Source: Candidatus Nitrosomarinus catalina
GTDB taxonomy: Archaea > Thermoproteota > Nitrososphaeria > Nitrososphaerales > Nitrosopumilaceae
Assembly: GCF_002156965.1 (NCBI RefSeq)
Contig: NZ_CP021324.1
Span: forward strand, 756,681-820,680
Direction: 5' to 3'
Length of the DNA: 64,000 nucleotides
Positions within the stretch are counted from its first letter, which is position 1; each line of letters begins with the position of its first letter. The notes beneath the pieces are model-generated. The model did not search any database, was not told where the DNA came from, and saw only the letters and a program-made list of their open reading frames with translations. Shown piece by piece: positions 18,677-28,762 of the stretch. The translations under genes were made by a program, and so were the position numbers.

Positions 18677-18716
18677 GATATTTTGATTTAATAACTAGTT
18701 AATTCAATTTTAAAAA

Positions 18717-19244
18717 ATGCCTCAAACAGAAGCAAGAAAAACCCTAAAGGATGCTCCAATAATGTGGAGACGTATTAACTCCATAGGCATGATATTAGAC
18801 TGTAATTCAACATATGCAGCAAATTTGGGATATGCAAAATCAGAGATTTTAGGTAAACCGATTTTTGAGCATGTACCAAAAGAATCATGGGAATCAATGA
18901 ATGAATCATTAAAGATTTGGTTTGAAACAGGAAAAGTTACAGATAGAAAAATTACATTTATCAGACAGGACAAAAGTACATTTTCAGGATTATTGCAGGC
19001 AACTAGTCTTTATGATGAAAATAAAAATTTGATTGGAAGCAACACAGTGATTTTTGATTTAACAAAAATGTCAGAAGAAAATATTGCAAAATATCAACAA
19101 TTTTTTGAGGAATCAAGTAAAAAATTAAAGCAAATTAAAGAAAAGGAGTATGAACAATTAGATAAAGAGTCAAAATCAGAATATGAAGGATTAAAACAAA
19201 TGTTTGAAATGTTATTAAAAATAAATTTATTGCAATTAAAATAA
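18717..19244 (+). CDS. single PAS domain protein with coiled-coil tail
   Basis: 175 residues. Residues about 15-118 form a PAS fold (INSIGMILDCNSTYAANLGYAKSEILGKPIFEHVP, GLLQATSLYDENKNLIGSNTVIFDLT). A charged helical coiled coil (about 120-165) follows, but there is no kinase or other output domain. It is likely a stand-alone sensor that signals by dimerisation or partner binding; ligand unknown. A TATA-like ttaataact lies about 27 bases upstream. Confidence 0.8.
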   Translation: MPQTEARKTLKDAPIMWRRINSIGMILDCNSTYAANLGYAKSEILGKPIFEHVPKESWESMNESLKIWFETGKVTDRKITFIRQDKSTFSGLLQATSLYDENKNLIGSNTVIFDLTKMSEENIAKYQQFFEESSKKLKQIKEKEYEQLDKESKSEYEGLKQMFEMLLKINLLQLK

Positions 19245-19248
19245 TTTT

Positions 19249-21147
19249 TTAAGATTTGTTTTCAACAATTTTTTGAATTTCGGTAACTGCAGAAACATCA
19301 TCCAAAGTACTAGTATCTCCAATAGTATTACCACTACCAATAGATTTTAACAATCGTCGCATAATTTTTCCACTGCGAGTTTTTGGTAATTTTGGGACAA
19401 AATAGATTTCTTTAGGGGTGGCAATTGCACCAATATCATTTCTAATTTTATTAAAAAGTGCTTTTTCTAAAATAGTTCTATCAGTAAGAATTCCTTCTTT
19501 TAAAACAACAAATGCAATGATTACATCGCCTTTAATTTCATCAGGAATTCCACATACAGCAGATTCAGCTACATCATCATTTGAAACAATGCAACTTTCC
19601 AATTCTGCAGTTCCAATTCTATGACCTGCAATCTTTAAAACATCATCAGCACGTCCCAAGATCCAAAAATATCCATCTTCATCTTTTACTGCATAATCAC
19701 CTGCATAGTAACAATCAGAATATTTGGACCAGTAAACTGTCTTGTATTTCTCATCATCACCCCATAACGTTTGAAGCATTCCTGGCCAAGGATTTTGAAT
19801 AATCAGATATCCTTTGGTGTTAGGAGGAACTTCAGTTCCAAATTCATCTACTACTGAAATTTCTACACCTGGAATAGGCAAAGTTCCAGAACCAGGCTTC
19901 AAAGGAATTGTCTCCAGTCCAGGTAACGAGGAAATCATCATACCACCAGTTTCTGTTTGCCACCATGTATCAATAATAGGACATTTTTCTTTTCCGATTA
20001 CCTTGTAGTACCATTTCCACACTTCAGGATTAATTGGCTCACCAACAGTTCCAAGTAAACGCAGAGAAGACAAATCAAAGGAGTTAGGAATTTGATCCCC
20101 AAATTTCATGAACATTCGAAGTGCTGTTGGAGTAGTGTAAAAAATAGAAACTTTGTATTTTTGTAAAATCTGCCACATTCTAGACATGTCAGGAAAATCA
20201 GGTGCACCTTCATACATCACTTGTGTGGCACCATGAAGTAATGGAGCATAAACTACGTAGCTATGGCCAGTCACCCATCCAATATCAGCAGTGCAAAAAA
20301 ATACATCAGAATCTTTTATGTCAAATGCCCATTGAAATGTAGAATGCAAATGAGTAAGATACCCACCAGTTTCATGTAAAACTCCTTTTGGTTTTCCAGT
20401 AGTACCCGAAGTATACAAAATGTAAAGAGGATGTTCACTATCTAACTTTTCAGCATCACATGAATCAGAAACGCATTGCATCAAGTCAGTCCAAAGTTTG
20501 TCTTTAGAAGAAATAGTAATTTCATTTTTTGCTCTCTCCAACACAATTACATTTTTTACAAATTCAAAATCCTTAATTGCATCATCAATTACTTCTTTTA
20601 ATTTAACAATTTTTCCTCGTCTAAAACCACCATCAGCAGTAATTACAATTTTAGACTTTGAATCGTCAATTCTATCTTTAATTGAAGCAGCACTGAATCC
20701 TGAAAATATTACAGTGTGTATGGCACCAATTCTTGCACATGCAAGCATTGCAATAGGTAATTCAGGAACCATTGGAAGATAAATTGTTACACGATCTCCT
20801 TTTTCAACCCCAAGAGATTTTAACACATTTGCAAATTTTTGAACTTCTTTGAATAAATCACCATAAGTATAGATTTTAGAATCACCATTTTCACCCTCCC
20901 ACAAAATTGCAGGTTTGTTTGATTTTGTTTTTTGATGTATGTCTAAAGTATTGTATGAAGCGTTGATTTTACCGCCTACAAACCATTTAGCAAAGGGAGA
21001 ATTCCAATCCAGAGTACGCTCCCAAGGGCTAAACCAAGTCAGATTATGAGCCTGTTTATCCCAAAAAGAGATAAAATCAGATTGGGCATTTTTACGTATA
21101 TCTACATCATTGTTACCTAATCCAATTTCATATTTTTCAGACAACAA
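19249..21147 (-). CDS. acs: AMP-forming acyl/acetyl-CoA synthetase
   Basis: 632 residues of the acetyl-CoA synthetase family. Motifs: the AMP-binding P-loop [19 protein letters not shown], the hinge and A8 region ([19 protein letters not shown]), and [11 protein letters not shown] carrying the regulatory Lys. It activates acetate or a related short acid (propionate, 3-hydroxypropionate) with ATP and CoA. The exact substrate in a 3-hydroxypropionate/4-hydroxybutyrate autotroph cannot be decided here. Start is one of two adjacent TTG codons. Confidence 0.9.
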   Translation of the reverse strand: MLSEKYEIGLGNNDVDIRKNAQSDFISFWDKQAHNLTWFSPWERTLDWNSPFAKWFVGGKINASYNTLDIHQKTKSNKPAILWEGENGDSKIYTYGDLFKEVQKFANVLKSLGVEKGDRVTIYLPMVPELPIAMLACARIGAIHTVIFSGFSAASIKDRIDDSKSKIVITADGGFRRGKIVKLKEVIDDAIKDFEFVKNVIVLERAKNEITISSKDKLWTDLMQCVSDSCDAEKLDSEHPLYILYTSGTTGKPKGVLHETGGYLTHLHSTFQWAFDIKDSDVFFCTADIGWVTGHSYVVYAPLLHGATQVMYEGAPDFPDMSRMWQILQKYKVSIFYTTPTALRMFMKFGDQIPNSFDLSSLRLLGTVGEPINPEVWKWYYKVIGKEKCPIIDTWWQTETGGMMISSLPGLETIPLKPGSGTLPIPGVEISVVDEFGTEVPPNTKGYLIIQNPWPGMLQTLWGDDEKYKTVYWSKYSDCYYAGDYAVKDEDGYFWILGRADDVLKIAGHRIGTAELESCIVSNDDVAESAVCGIPDEIKGDVIIAFVVLKEGILTDRTILEKALFNKIRNDIGAIATPKEIYFVPKLPKTRSGKIMRRLLKSIGSGNTIGDTSTLDDVSAVTEIQKIVENKS

Positions 21148-21199
21148 AAAGTGTATGAAATTAGATTTTTTTAAATGTTAAAAAAATAAATTAAAAAAA

Positions 21200-22078
21200 T
21201 TATTGTGCTTCCATTCTAGCAAGCCAATCATTATCGTTGTCGTCATGTGATGTTTCTGATGTCACCTGTTGTGGTGGTTCTGGAAATGCAAATGTCACTT
21301 CAGATTCAGTTGCTGGCTCTGGTATAGGGGATACTTGAGCTTCAATTGGTTCAGAAGGTGTTACGATTGGTTCTGTTGGTGCTTCTGGAAGTATTGTTTG
21401 AATCACTTGTTGTGGTTCAGGAGTCTCCAGATATGTAACGGCAGATTCTTGAATATTTGCTTCTGCAGGTGAAGTTATCTCTTGCACTTCCAATTCAAGA
21501 TCAGCAATTCTGCTCTTTACATTTGAAATTTCAGATTGTTCATGTGTTACATGCTCAATTACCTCAGTTGTGCATGATTTCACAGTTTCAAATGTTGCCT
21601 CAGAGATTTCATTGCTTTTGAATTGTACTTTTGCATCAAATGATAACATCTTTGCAGATTTCATTTGTGTATCCAACTCAATCAATCTTTCCTCAAGTTT
21701 AGATTTGATTTCACTTTCCATTTCATCTAATGTTGCAAGTTTGAACTTGTATTTTTCATGAATGATTTCTGCATCTGCTTTCATGTCATCATTTTCTGAA
21801 ACAATATCCATCAATGCTTTTAGACGACGTAAAGTAAGTTGTTTTTCACGAATTAGTCTTTGGGAATCTAATCTCCATTTTGGTATGAAAATTACACTCT
21901 CACCTTGAACTACAAGTTGCTCAAATTGGATTTGTTGTAATCCTTGAGAACCACAGTCAATACCAACGGATTGAATACTACCGTCAATTTCAGTGATTGT
22001 TCCTACGACTTTACCCATGAATGTTCCGTACATGTCTTTGACGTTTTTACCGATTATTTCGATATCGTCGTTTGTCAT
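21200..22078 (-). CDS. cdvA: cell division protein CdvA
   Basis: 292 residues from the ATG at 22078; the frame is open 34 codons further up, but that stretch is unlike the family. The N-terminal PRC-barrel-like domain (IGKNVKDMYGTFMGKVVGTITEIDG, residues about 5-75) is followed by a long coiled coil (80-215), a Pro/Glu/Thr-rich linker, and a short terminal segment DNDWLARMEAQ. CdvA nucleates the archaeal ESCRT-III division machinery at the membrane and recruits CdvB. cdvB and cdvC are not in this window. Confidence 0.9.
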   Translation of the reverse strand: MTNDDIEIIGKNVKDMYGTFMGKVVGTITEIDGSIQSVGIDCGSQGLQQIQFEQLVVQGESVIFIPKWRLDSQRLIREKQLTLRRLKALMDIVSENDDMKADAEIIHEKYKFKLATLDEMESEIKSKLEERLIELDTQMKSAKMLSFDAKVQFKSNEISEATFETVKSCTTEVIEHVTHEQSEISNVKSRIADLELEVQEITSPAEANIQESAVTYLETPEPQQVIQTILPEAPTEPIVTPSEPIEAQVSPIPEPATESEVTFAFPEPPQQVTSETSHDDNDNDWLARMEAQ

Positions 22079-22211
22079 GGTAATGACTAATGAGATTTGT
22101 ATAACCGACAAAGTGTAAGAAATGTTTTTAGTTTTGGTAAGATTAAATTCACAAAATCTCAATAATGGGCTCAAGAGCAATTTTAAAATTTAGAGTTTTT
22201 TTAGTAAAAAT

Positions 22212-22505
22212 ATGATTCAAAGAGAAGAACTTAATCAAATTCTAAGCTTTGTAGCAAGCAGATGGGATGCAGCAGTAAAAGAACCTGACAATAAAGCAAT
22301 GGAAGGATTACCTAATGATTTTTGGATGAATTCAATTGGTGGAAAAACAGCAAAAGGAGGTTTTTGGGTTACCACAATAATGTATACAGAAAATGAAGCT
22401 GATGCATCGGGATTCAAAGAAGTACTGTTAAGATGGCAAAGTAAAGGAAATGATAAAAATAAAGACAAGACTCCCGATCTAATTCAGATTGGAAAAAAGA
22501 AATAG
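22212..22505 (+). CDS. hypothetical protein
   Basis: 97-residue soluble protein (start MIQREELNQILSFVASRWDAAVKEPDN) with a conserved-looking GLPNDFWMNSIGGKTAKGGFWVTTIMY core and a Lys-rich end. No family recognised. It lies 28 bases upstream of the ThyX-like gene on the same strand and may share its transcript. Confidence 0.65.
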   Translation: MIQREELNQILSFVASRWDAAVKEPDNKAMEGLPNDFWMNSIGGKTAKGGFWVTTIMYTENEADASGFKEVLLRWQSKGNDKNKDKTPDLIQIGKKK

Positions 22506-22533
22506 AGTATTATAATTGTGAAATAATTTATTC

Positions 22534-24156
22534 ATGTTGTCAGAATTTTCGAGTACTGAAAAAAAAACTCTATCAGATCACTTTTCAAATACCGAAGATA
22601 ATGTTTTTGCAATAATTACACCGCAGCAAGTTGATCGTGGTGCACTAATGTCAAGATACAGTAGAACTGATAAAAGTATGAGAAGAATTTTTCTCGATGA
22701 ATTTTTAAAAAATAAAAATAGAGGAGAAGAATTCTACGATAGAGTTCTGTTAGAGTATGGAGATGATTCAGTAGCAGAATTAGGTGAAGCACAAATTGCA
22801 ATTGAAGGATTGTCAAACATAGCAGTAAAAAAAATTGAAGATAGAAGAATAGGTCTATCATATTTAGAAAAATCATCAAGGTATGTGACATGGAATAAAA
22901 AAGAAAACGGAAAATACAGATTCTATAGAGATGAGAAAATTATGAATTCAAAATTTGCAAATGATTATGAAGACAGTTGTAATTTTTCTTTTGAAACATA
23001 TTCAAACAACATAGAACCAATGATAGAATACATTAGAGAAAAATATCCAATTGAAAAATATAGTTTCAAGGATTCAATAGATAAAAAAGAAAAACTATTT
23101 TCTAAATTAAAAAACGAATCAGATATTAAATCTGCAAATATGATTTACAAAGGTTCAACAAAAGCTAAAGCATTAGATATTTTGCGAGGATTACTTCCAT
23201 CATCAACACTAACCAATGTAGGAATTACAGGTAATGGCAGAGCATTTGAATATTTACTTACAATACTAGGCTCATCTGAGCTAGATGAAGAACAAAAATT
23301 AGCCTCAAAAATCAAAAAAGAATTAGATACAACAATCAAGTCATTTGTTAGGCGAGCAGACGACAAATATGGAAAGGCATTTCAAAAATATCTCAAAGAT
23401 GTGAAGAACAAATCAAAGGCCATAGCATTAAAAGAAATTAAATCAAATCCAAAAATTGGTACAATTACAAAAATTGTAGATTATGAAACAGAAAAACAAG
23501 CATTAGACAAAATCATCACTTCAATTATGTACGAACAATCACCTAGTACATCATATCAAAACATCATGCAACAAGTTAAAAAAATGCCCAAGTCAAAAAA
23601 AATCAAAATAATAAATGAATTTATAAAAATAAGAACCAATAGAAGACATAGACCATCACGTGCATTTGAAAATACATACTATACATTTGATTTGTGCAAT
23701 AACTTTGGAATGTTTAGAGATTTTCACAGACATAGAGCGCTTACATTAGAAAGACAATTACTAACAACAGATCATGGGTATGTATTACCAAATGAAATCA
23801 AAATACTTGGTTTAGAAAAAGATTTCAAAGAATGTATGAACAATACTAAAAAGACTTTTGAGAAAATTAGAAGTAAATTTCCAGAACAAAGTCAGTATGT
23901 AGTAAATTTTGCATACAATTATCCATATTTTATGAAATTAAATCTAAGAGAAGCATGTCATTTAATTGAATTGAGAACAATACCTCAAGGACATATTGAT
24001 TATCGAAGAGTTGCACAAAATATGTACAATCAAATTAACAAAGTGCATCCAAATCTAAGTAAAATAATGAAATTTGTAGATTTAAAAGAATATGATCTAG
24101 AAAGATTTGAAGCAGAAAAAAGAACAGAAGAAAAAAGGAAAAAAATCAAGAAATAA
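22534..24156 (+). CDS. tandem (double) ThyX-like protein
   Basis: 540 residues made of two ThyX-like halves. The N-half has [22 protein letters not shown] followed by [15 protein letters not shown]. The C-half has [17 protein letters not shown] followed by [14 protein letters not shown]. Classical ThyX (FAD-dependent thymidylate synthase) is 200-250 residues with RHRx7S. Here the N-half keeps the S-x-R-Y end but not RHR, and the C-half keeps RHR but not the Ser. The product may be a thymidylate synthase assembled from complementary half-sites or a divergent flavoprotein. Ends with a Lys/Arg-rich tail. Confidence 0.75.
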   Translation: MLSEFSSTEKKTLSDHFSNTEDNVFAIITPQQVDRGALMSRYSRTDKSMRRIFLDEFLKNKNRGEEFYDRVLLEYGDDSVAELGEAQIAIEGLSNIAVKKIEDRRIGLSYLEKSSRYVTWNKKENGKYRFYRDEKIMNSKFANDYEDSCNFSFETYSNNIEPMIEYIREKYPIEKYSFKDSIDKKEKLFSKLKNESDIKSANMIYKGSTKAKALDILRGLLPSSTLTNVGITGNGRAFEYLLTILGSSELDEEQKLASKIKKELDTTIKSFVRRADDKYGKAFQKYLKDVKNKSKAIALKEIKSNPKIGTITKIVDYETEKQALDKIITSIMYEQSPSTSYQNIMQQVKKMPKSKKIKIINEFIKIRTNRRHRPSRAFENTYYTFDLCNNFGMFRDFHRHRALTLERQLLTTDHGYVLPNEIKILGLEKDFKECMNNTKKTFEKIRSKFPEQSQYVVNFAYNYPYFMKLNLREACHLIELRTIPQGHIDYRRVAQNMYNQINKVHPNLSKIMKFVDLKEYDLERFEAEKRTEEKRKKIKK

Positions 24157-24192
24157 AATAATGTTATAATAATATCAAAACATAGAGAAGTC

Positions 24193-24591
24193 ATGACAGA
24201 AAAAATTGAAAAAGATCCAGAAGAATGGAAAAAAGAATTAACTCCAGAACAATTTGAAATTTGTATCAATCATGGAACTGAACCACCATTTTCAGGCAAG
24301 TATAATGAATCCAAATTGGAAGGATTTTTCAAATGTGTTTGTTGCGGTGAGAAATTATTTTCGTCAGATTCAAAGTTTGATTCAGGTTCAGGATGGCCTA
24401 GTTTTTGGCAACCAGTTTCAGAAGATAACATAGAATATCTTTCAGATACAGACTATGGAATGGTAAGAACTGAGGTTAACTGCAAAAAATGCGGTTCACA
24501 TTTAGGACATGTATTTGATGATGGTCCCAAGCCTACAAATCAAAGATATTGTATTAATTCAATTTCATTGAAACATGAAAAAGATGAATAA
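24193..24591 (+). CDS. msrB: methionine-R-sulfoxide reductase
   Basis: 132 residues. Reduces the R-epimer of protein methionine sulfoxide. Visible are the zinc pairs CVCCG and CKKCG, the conserved GSGWPSFWQP, HLGHVFDDGP, and RYCINSISL with the catalytic Cys. Length is typical. It starts 36 bases after the ThyX-like gene on the same strand. Confidence 0.94.
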   Translation: MTEKIEKDPEEWKKELTPEQFEICINHGTEPPFSGKYNESKLEGFFKCVCCGEKLFSSDSKFDSGSGWPSFWQPVSEDNIEYLSDTDYGMVRTEVNCKKCGSHLGHVFDDGPKPTNQRYCINSISLKHEKDE

Positions 24592-24691
24592 TTGACAAAT
24601 TAATCTAGAAATTAATCATTTTTTTAAATAAATTCTATTCAAAAATTATTAATAAAACACAATTAAGGTTAAGGAATCAAAGAGAAATAAA

Positions 24692-24733
24692 ATGAACCAC
24701 AATAACGTGAATTATCAGGAGGAGGAGGCATGA
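24692..24733 (+). CDS. 13-codon leader ORF overlapping hom start
   Basis: An ATG ORF encoding MNHNNVNYQEEEA whose stop overlaps the hom start in the string ATGA. The strong Shine-Dalgarno-like aggaggagg for hom lies inside it. Four of 13 codons are Asn. The arrangement suggests translational coupling or a leader peptide; it may be fortuitous. Confidence 0.35.
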   Translation: MNHNNVNYQEEEA

Positions 24734-25740
24734 GAATCATACTATGTGGTTTTGGAGTAGTTGCCCAGAGTCTAATAAAATTATTTGAATCAAGAGAAGA
24801 AGAATTGTATTCCAAATATGGATTGAAACCACGAGTATTAGCAGTGTTTGATAGTAAAGGTAGTGCAATTGATCAATCAGGATTAAATTTAGAGAAACTG
24901 ATACAAGTAAAAGAAAAATTTGGAACAGTAAAAAATTATTCAGAAAAAAATAATTCCATGAAAGGCAATGAAATTTTAAAAAATGTTGAAGCAGATGTGT
25001 TAATTGAAACAACAGCTAGTAATTATAAAGATGCAGAACCAGGTATGACACACATTACAACTGCAATGAAGAAAGGAATGCATGTTATCTCAGTAAACAA
25101 AGGTCCACTGGCATTAGCATTTCCATCACTAATGGAATTAGCAACGTATAATCAAGTAATGTTCAAATTTAGTGGAACAGTAGGTGGAGGCACTCCAATA
25201 TTGGATTATGCCAAAAATAGTTTAAGAGGAGAAAAAATCACATCGTTTGCTGGAATTCTTAATGGTACAACAAACTACATTTTATCAAATATGGCCACAG
25301 GTTTATCATTTGATGATGCATTGAAAGATGCACAAGACAGAGGGTATGTTGAAGCAGATGAATCATTAGACCTGGATGGATTAGATGCTGCAGCAAAATT
25401 AGTTATTCTTGCAAATTGGATAATGGGTATGAAAGTAACCATGCCAGATATCAAATGTGTCGGAATTAGAAAAGTAACAATTGAAGATATTAGAAAGGCA
25501 GAAACAAATAATTCAGTATTGAAATTAATTGCTTCTTGCGATAAAGAGTTAATGGTCAGTCCTAAAGAAGTACCAAAAGATGATCCTTTAGGAGTAAATG
25601 GAACATTAAATGCAATTGCATTCACATCAGAGCATTCTGGAACTCAAACAATTATTGGTAAAGGTGCAGGAGGAACAGAAACTGCAAGTTCCATTTTAAG
25701 AGATCTTCTAGACATTAGACAAGAGATTGCAAAAAATTGA
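24730..25740 (+). CDS. hom: homoserine dehydrogenase
   Basis: 336 residues, the short form without a C-terminal ACT domain. Reduces aspartate semialdehyde to homoserine for threonine and methionine synthesis. Motifs: N-terminal Rossmann GFGVVAQSL, VNKGPLA, the substrate-binding GGGTPILDYAKNSLRGEKI, GILNGTTNYILSNM and GYVEADESLDLDG with the catalytic Asp/Lys region. A purine-rich ribosome-binding site directly precedes the ATG. Confidence 0.94.
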   Translation: MRIILCGFGVVAQSLIKLFESREEELYSKYGLKPRVLAVFDSKGSAIDQSGLNLEKLIQVKEKFGTVKNYSEKNNSMKGNEILKNVEADVLIETTASNYKDAEPGMTHITTAMKKGMHVISVNKGPLALAFPSLMELATYNQVMFKFSGTVGGGTPILDYAKNSLRGEKITSFAGILNGTTNYILSNMATGLSFDDALKDAQDRGYVEADESLDLDGLDAAAKLVILANWIMGMKVTMPDIKCVGIRKVTIEDIRKAETNNSVLKLIASCDKELMVSPKEVPKDDPLGVNGTLNAIAFTSEHSGTQTIIGKGAGGTETASSILRDLLDIRQEIAKN

Positions 25741-26213
25741 AATCAAATTTAATTTCAAAAAGTGAAACATCGACATTACTTAAAAAAATATCACAAGAAT
25801 GGAATATGGAATTTCCTAAAATGAAAAATGTAAGAGTTCATCAAATTTTGGATGATGCACAAATAATTACAGGTGAAGGATTAAAAATCTTAAAAATAGA
25901 GAATGATTATTTACCATTTTTATCTGAAACCACAATTTTAGAAAAATTTCCCAACGTAGAAGTGGATATGGGAGCAGTGAAATTCATGTGTAAAGGAGCA
26001 AATCTTATGAGACCAGGAATAAAGAAATTTACAGAATTTGAAAAAGATAAGCTAGTTTGTATTGTAGAAGAAACACATCACAAATTCCTAGCAGTAGGAA
26101 AATCGGTTGTATCTAGTTCAGAATTAGAAAGCATGGAAAAAGGTGAAGTGATACAAAATCTACACTATATTTCAGACAAATTTTGGGAAACTGGAAAAAC
26201 TATTTACGATTAA
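25737..26213 (+). CDS. PUA-domain RNA-binding protein (MCT-1/Tma20-like)
   Basis: 158 residues. The N-terminal part (FPKMKNVRVHQILDDAQIITGEGLKILKIENDYLPFL) and C-terminal PUA domain (VEVDMGAVKFMCKGANLMRPGIKKF, VCIVEETHHKFLAVGKSVVSSSELE) match the archaeal proteins related to MCT-1/Tma20, implicated in ribosome recycling and initiation in eukaryotes. The TTG start overlaps the hom stop by 4 bases, so it is cotranslated with hom. Confidence 0.85.
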   Translation: MKSNLISKSETSTLLKKISQEWNMEFPKMKNVRVHQILDDAQIITGEGLKILKIENDYLPFLSETTILEKFPNVEVDMGAVKFMCKGANLMRPGIKKFTEFEKDKLVCIVEETHHKFLAVGKSVVSSSELESMEKGEVIQNLHYISDKFWETGKTIYD

Positions 26214-26220
26214 TTTAAAA

Positions 26221-26817
26221 TTACTTTATACTTTCAGTAAATTCTTCAGTTCCATCTTTAGTGATAATTAGAACATCCAATCCATCACCACTAGCAGAGT
26301 CTCTTAGAGATGCTGCACGAACTGCATGTTTTGCCAGGGTTACTGCCTCATCTTTAGTCATATTTTCTTTAAATTGAGGATCCAATACACCCAATGCCAT
26401 TTCAGCACCAGTACCAACTGCAGCATACTCATCAGGAAGTACAGAACCTAAAGGATCAAGAGTATACATTACCGGTTTATCAACTACACCCCCAACAATT
26501 ACCTGAGTCAATAATGGAAAGTATCTTCTTTCATACATCATATTTGACATCATTTTAGCAACAGTATTTGGAGGAACATCTCTCTTGATATCCATTTTTC
26601 TAATTTTAGCAAGAGCAGAAATTTGTAAAGTTAAAATTTGCATATCGGCAACAAGACCAGCACAAGTGGCACCAACTTTATCAGTAATAGAGAAAGTTTT
26701 CTTTGTTGTTTTACTAACAAGAAAATTACCAAATGCGATCCTTTTTTCACTAGCAAAAACTACGCCACCGTCAAAAGTAACTCCAACTGCAGTTGCTCCT
26801 GGCATATACATTGACAT
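26221..26817 (-). CDS. psmB: proteasome beta subunit, catalytic Thr replaced
   Basis: 198 residues of the 20S core beta family with only a 7-residue leader. Aligned on the invariant V4-G5, the mature N-terminus reads A1-T2-A3-V4-G5, so the nucleophile Thr1 is Ala8 of the precursor. Glu17 and Lys33 positions (ASEKR, SKTTKK) are kept, as is the SGDGLDV C-terminal motif. This is the hallmark of a structural, non-catalytic beta subunit like the second beta of Sulfolobales; an active beta should be encoded elsewhere. Confidence 0.9.
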   Translation of the reverse strand: MSMYMPGATAVGVTFDGGVVFASEKRIAFGNFLVSKTTKKTFSITDKVGATCAGLVADMQILTLQISALAKIRKMDIKRDVPPNTVAKMMSNMMYERRYFPLLTQVIVGGVVDKPVMYTLDPLGSVLPDEYAAVGTGAEMALGVLDPQFKENMTKDEAVTLAKHAVRAASLRDSASGDGLDVLIITKDGTEEFTESIK

Positions 26818-26988
26818 ATTTAAAATAATTTTGTCACATAATAAAGGGCTTTCTACAATGTAGAAGAAATTTGAGGCTAAAATTTAAAAACAATAGATCA
26901 TTCGCATAATGAATTTACAAAAATAACTGGTTCATTAACCAAACAAATCAGAGGGTTTTAATGAAAATAGAAAATAAGAGTTTTGTAA

Positions 26989-27408
26989 ATGGCTACTGCA
27001 GAAATCAAAGAAAAAATCTTGAATGATACAGTATTTTTTGGACTAAGATTAGCAATGGGAGTAATCTTCATTCTTCATGGATATAGTAAATTTGGGAATG
27101 AAGGATTTGTTTCATGGATCTCATCGATGGGGATTCCTGGAGAATTAGCCATAATTATTGCCTTGGCAGAAGTGGTACCAGGAATTTTGTTGATTATCGG
27201 AGTTTTGAATAGAATTTCAGCATCAATTATTTCAATAATTATGGTAGGTGCAATATTTCACGTAAAAGGAGCCCAAAGTATTACTGGCGACAAAGGGATA
27301 GAATTTGATTTGATTTTACTTGCAGTTGCATTAGTGATAATTGTTGCAGGGCCAGGAAGGATTTCACTATCACAAATAATTAAAAAAATTCCTCGATGCC
27401 TGCATTAA
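26989..27408 (+). CDS. DoxX-family membrane protein
   Basis: 139 residues with four transmembrane helices. Family signatures: GLRLAMGVIFILHGYSKFG in helix 1 and GELAIIIALAEVVPGILLIIGVLNRISA in helices 2-3. DoxX proteins are linked to quinone or thiosulfate chemistry and redox stress in the membrane. The specific role is unknown. Its 3' end overlaps the convergent M20 peptidase gene by 4 bases. Confidence 0.85.
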   Translation: MATAEIKEKILNDTVFFGLRLAMGVIFILHGYSKFGNEGFVSWISSMGIPGELAIIIALAEVVPGILLIIGVLNRISASIISIIMVGAIFHVKGAQSITGDKGIEFDLILLAVALVIIVAGPGRISLSQIIKKIPRCLH

Positions 27409-28757
27409 TATTTTCCAAAATTTTCCATAATCAAACACATACACTTTGTAGTTTTTTTTAACAAATCAATACGTGCAAATTCATTTGGGGAATGAATTCT
27501 AGAAAACATGTAGGTGCTCCCAATGGAAATACAAGGAGATTTTAAAATATCAACAAAAGGGTACATCGGACCCGTCCCAGCATTTGAAACATTCAAAATA
27601 GATTTTCCAAAGGCCTTATCTGCTGCAGTCTTTACTTGAGACACAAAAGGATGAGTAGAATCAGTTCTAGCAGCAGCCTCTCCATGAAAAATTTTAATTT
27701 TTACATCAGAAAATCCATGTGATTTCAGATGTTTTTTTAATCGAATGACTTGTTTTTTAGGATCCATTTTAGGAATTAATCTAAAGTCGATTTTTACTAA
27801 AGCGCTACCAGGAAGAACAGTTTTAGCACCATCACCAGTGTAACCAGAAACAAATCCTGCAATATTACAAGTAGCATCACCAACTAAAGCCTTTTTTGCG
27901 TCAAGATTTTTTTTATTGTCCACAAAACTATTGATTCCAAATTCTTTTTTGAAAACATTTTGATCAAACGGTTCTTTCTCAATTAATTTCAAATCCTCCT
28001 TTGAAAATGGAGTAACTTCATTATACCAATCTTTAATCAGAATTTTTCCATTAGAATCACGTAATGTTTTGATAGCATCAACTAATCGCCATGCAGGATT
28101 TTTTATTAACACAGCTAAACTAGAATGAGCATCTCGGATAGATTCCTGAACAGATAATTCAACAAATAACAATCCCTTCATACCCAAGCCAATGATAGGC
28201 CTATTTTTTGCGTCAACATAACCAAATTCCCAAATCACACCATCATTGGAGAATTTTTTTCTGTATTTTTTCAAATATTCTTCAATATGTGCACTGCCAG
28301 TTTCTTCTTCACCTTCAATTACAAATTTAATATTACATGGCACATCGCCGGTTGTTTTCAAGTAGGATTCAACTGCTTTAATTCTAGTAATCAATTCACC
28401 TTTATCATCGGTTGAACCTCGCCCAAAAATTTTATTTCCTTTTCGCACCCCACTGAACGGAGGATCATCCCATAAATCAAATGGCTCTGCAGGTTGAACA
28501 TCATAATGATTGTAAAACATCAATGTTTTATCAGGATTAGATTTTGATTTAATTTCAGCAAATACTATAGGAGCAACACCTTTTTTCAATCTTAAAATTT
28601 CTGATTTAAGACCAGATGATTTCAATAATTTTTGAACCAATTTTGCACATTGTTCAATTCCCTCATTTTTGGCAGATACACTAGGTTGTTGGATTAATTT
28701 TTGAAGATCAGAAATTAGATCATCCATGTGAGCATCTACATGTTTTAAAACATTCAT
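27405..28757 (-). CDS. M20-family metallodipeptidase
   Basis: 450 residues. The zinc-ligand sequence is complete: YNHYDVQP (His), GRGSTDDKGE (bridging Asp), IEGEEETGS (catalytic Glu pair) and SRIHSPNEF (C-terminal His), with a central lid/dimerisation domain. This pattern is that of M20A/ArgE-DapE-type dipeptidases acting on cytosolic peptides. It is followed in the upstream direction by nnrD with a 5-base gap, suggesting one transcript. Confidence 0.9.
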   Translation of the reverse strand: MNVLKHVDAHMDDLISDLQKLIQQPSVSAKNEGIEQCAKLVQKLLKSSGLKSEILRLKKGVAPIVFAEIKSKSNPDKTLMFYNHYDVQPAEPFDLWDDPPFSGVRKGNKIFGRGSTDDKGELITRIKAVESYLKTTGDVPCNIKFVIEGEEETGSAHIEEYLKKYRKKFSNDGVIWEFGYVDAKNRPIIGLGMKGLLFVELSVQESIRDAHSSLAVLIKNPAWRLVDAIKTLRDSNGKILIKDWYNEVTPFSKEDLKLIEKEPFDQNVFKKEFGINSFVDNKKNLDAKKALVGDATCNIAGFVSGYTGDGAKTVLPGSALVKIDFRLIPKMDPKKQVIRLKKHLKSHGFSDVKIKIFHGEAAARTDSTHPFVSQVKTAADKAFGKSILNVSNAGTGPMYPFVDILKSPCISIGSTYMFSRIHSPNEFARIDLLKKTTKCMCLIMENFGKY

Positions 28758-28762
28758 AGTGA

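Noticed and set aside
22079..22180. N-terminal extension of cdvA in the open frame
   Set aside because: The 34 extra residues are unlike the family, while MTNDDIEIIGKNV at 22078 is the expected start.
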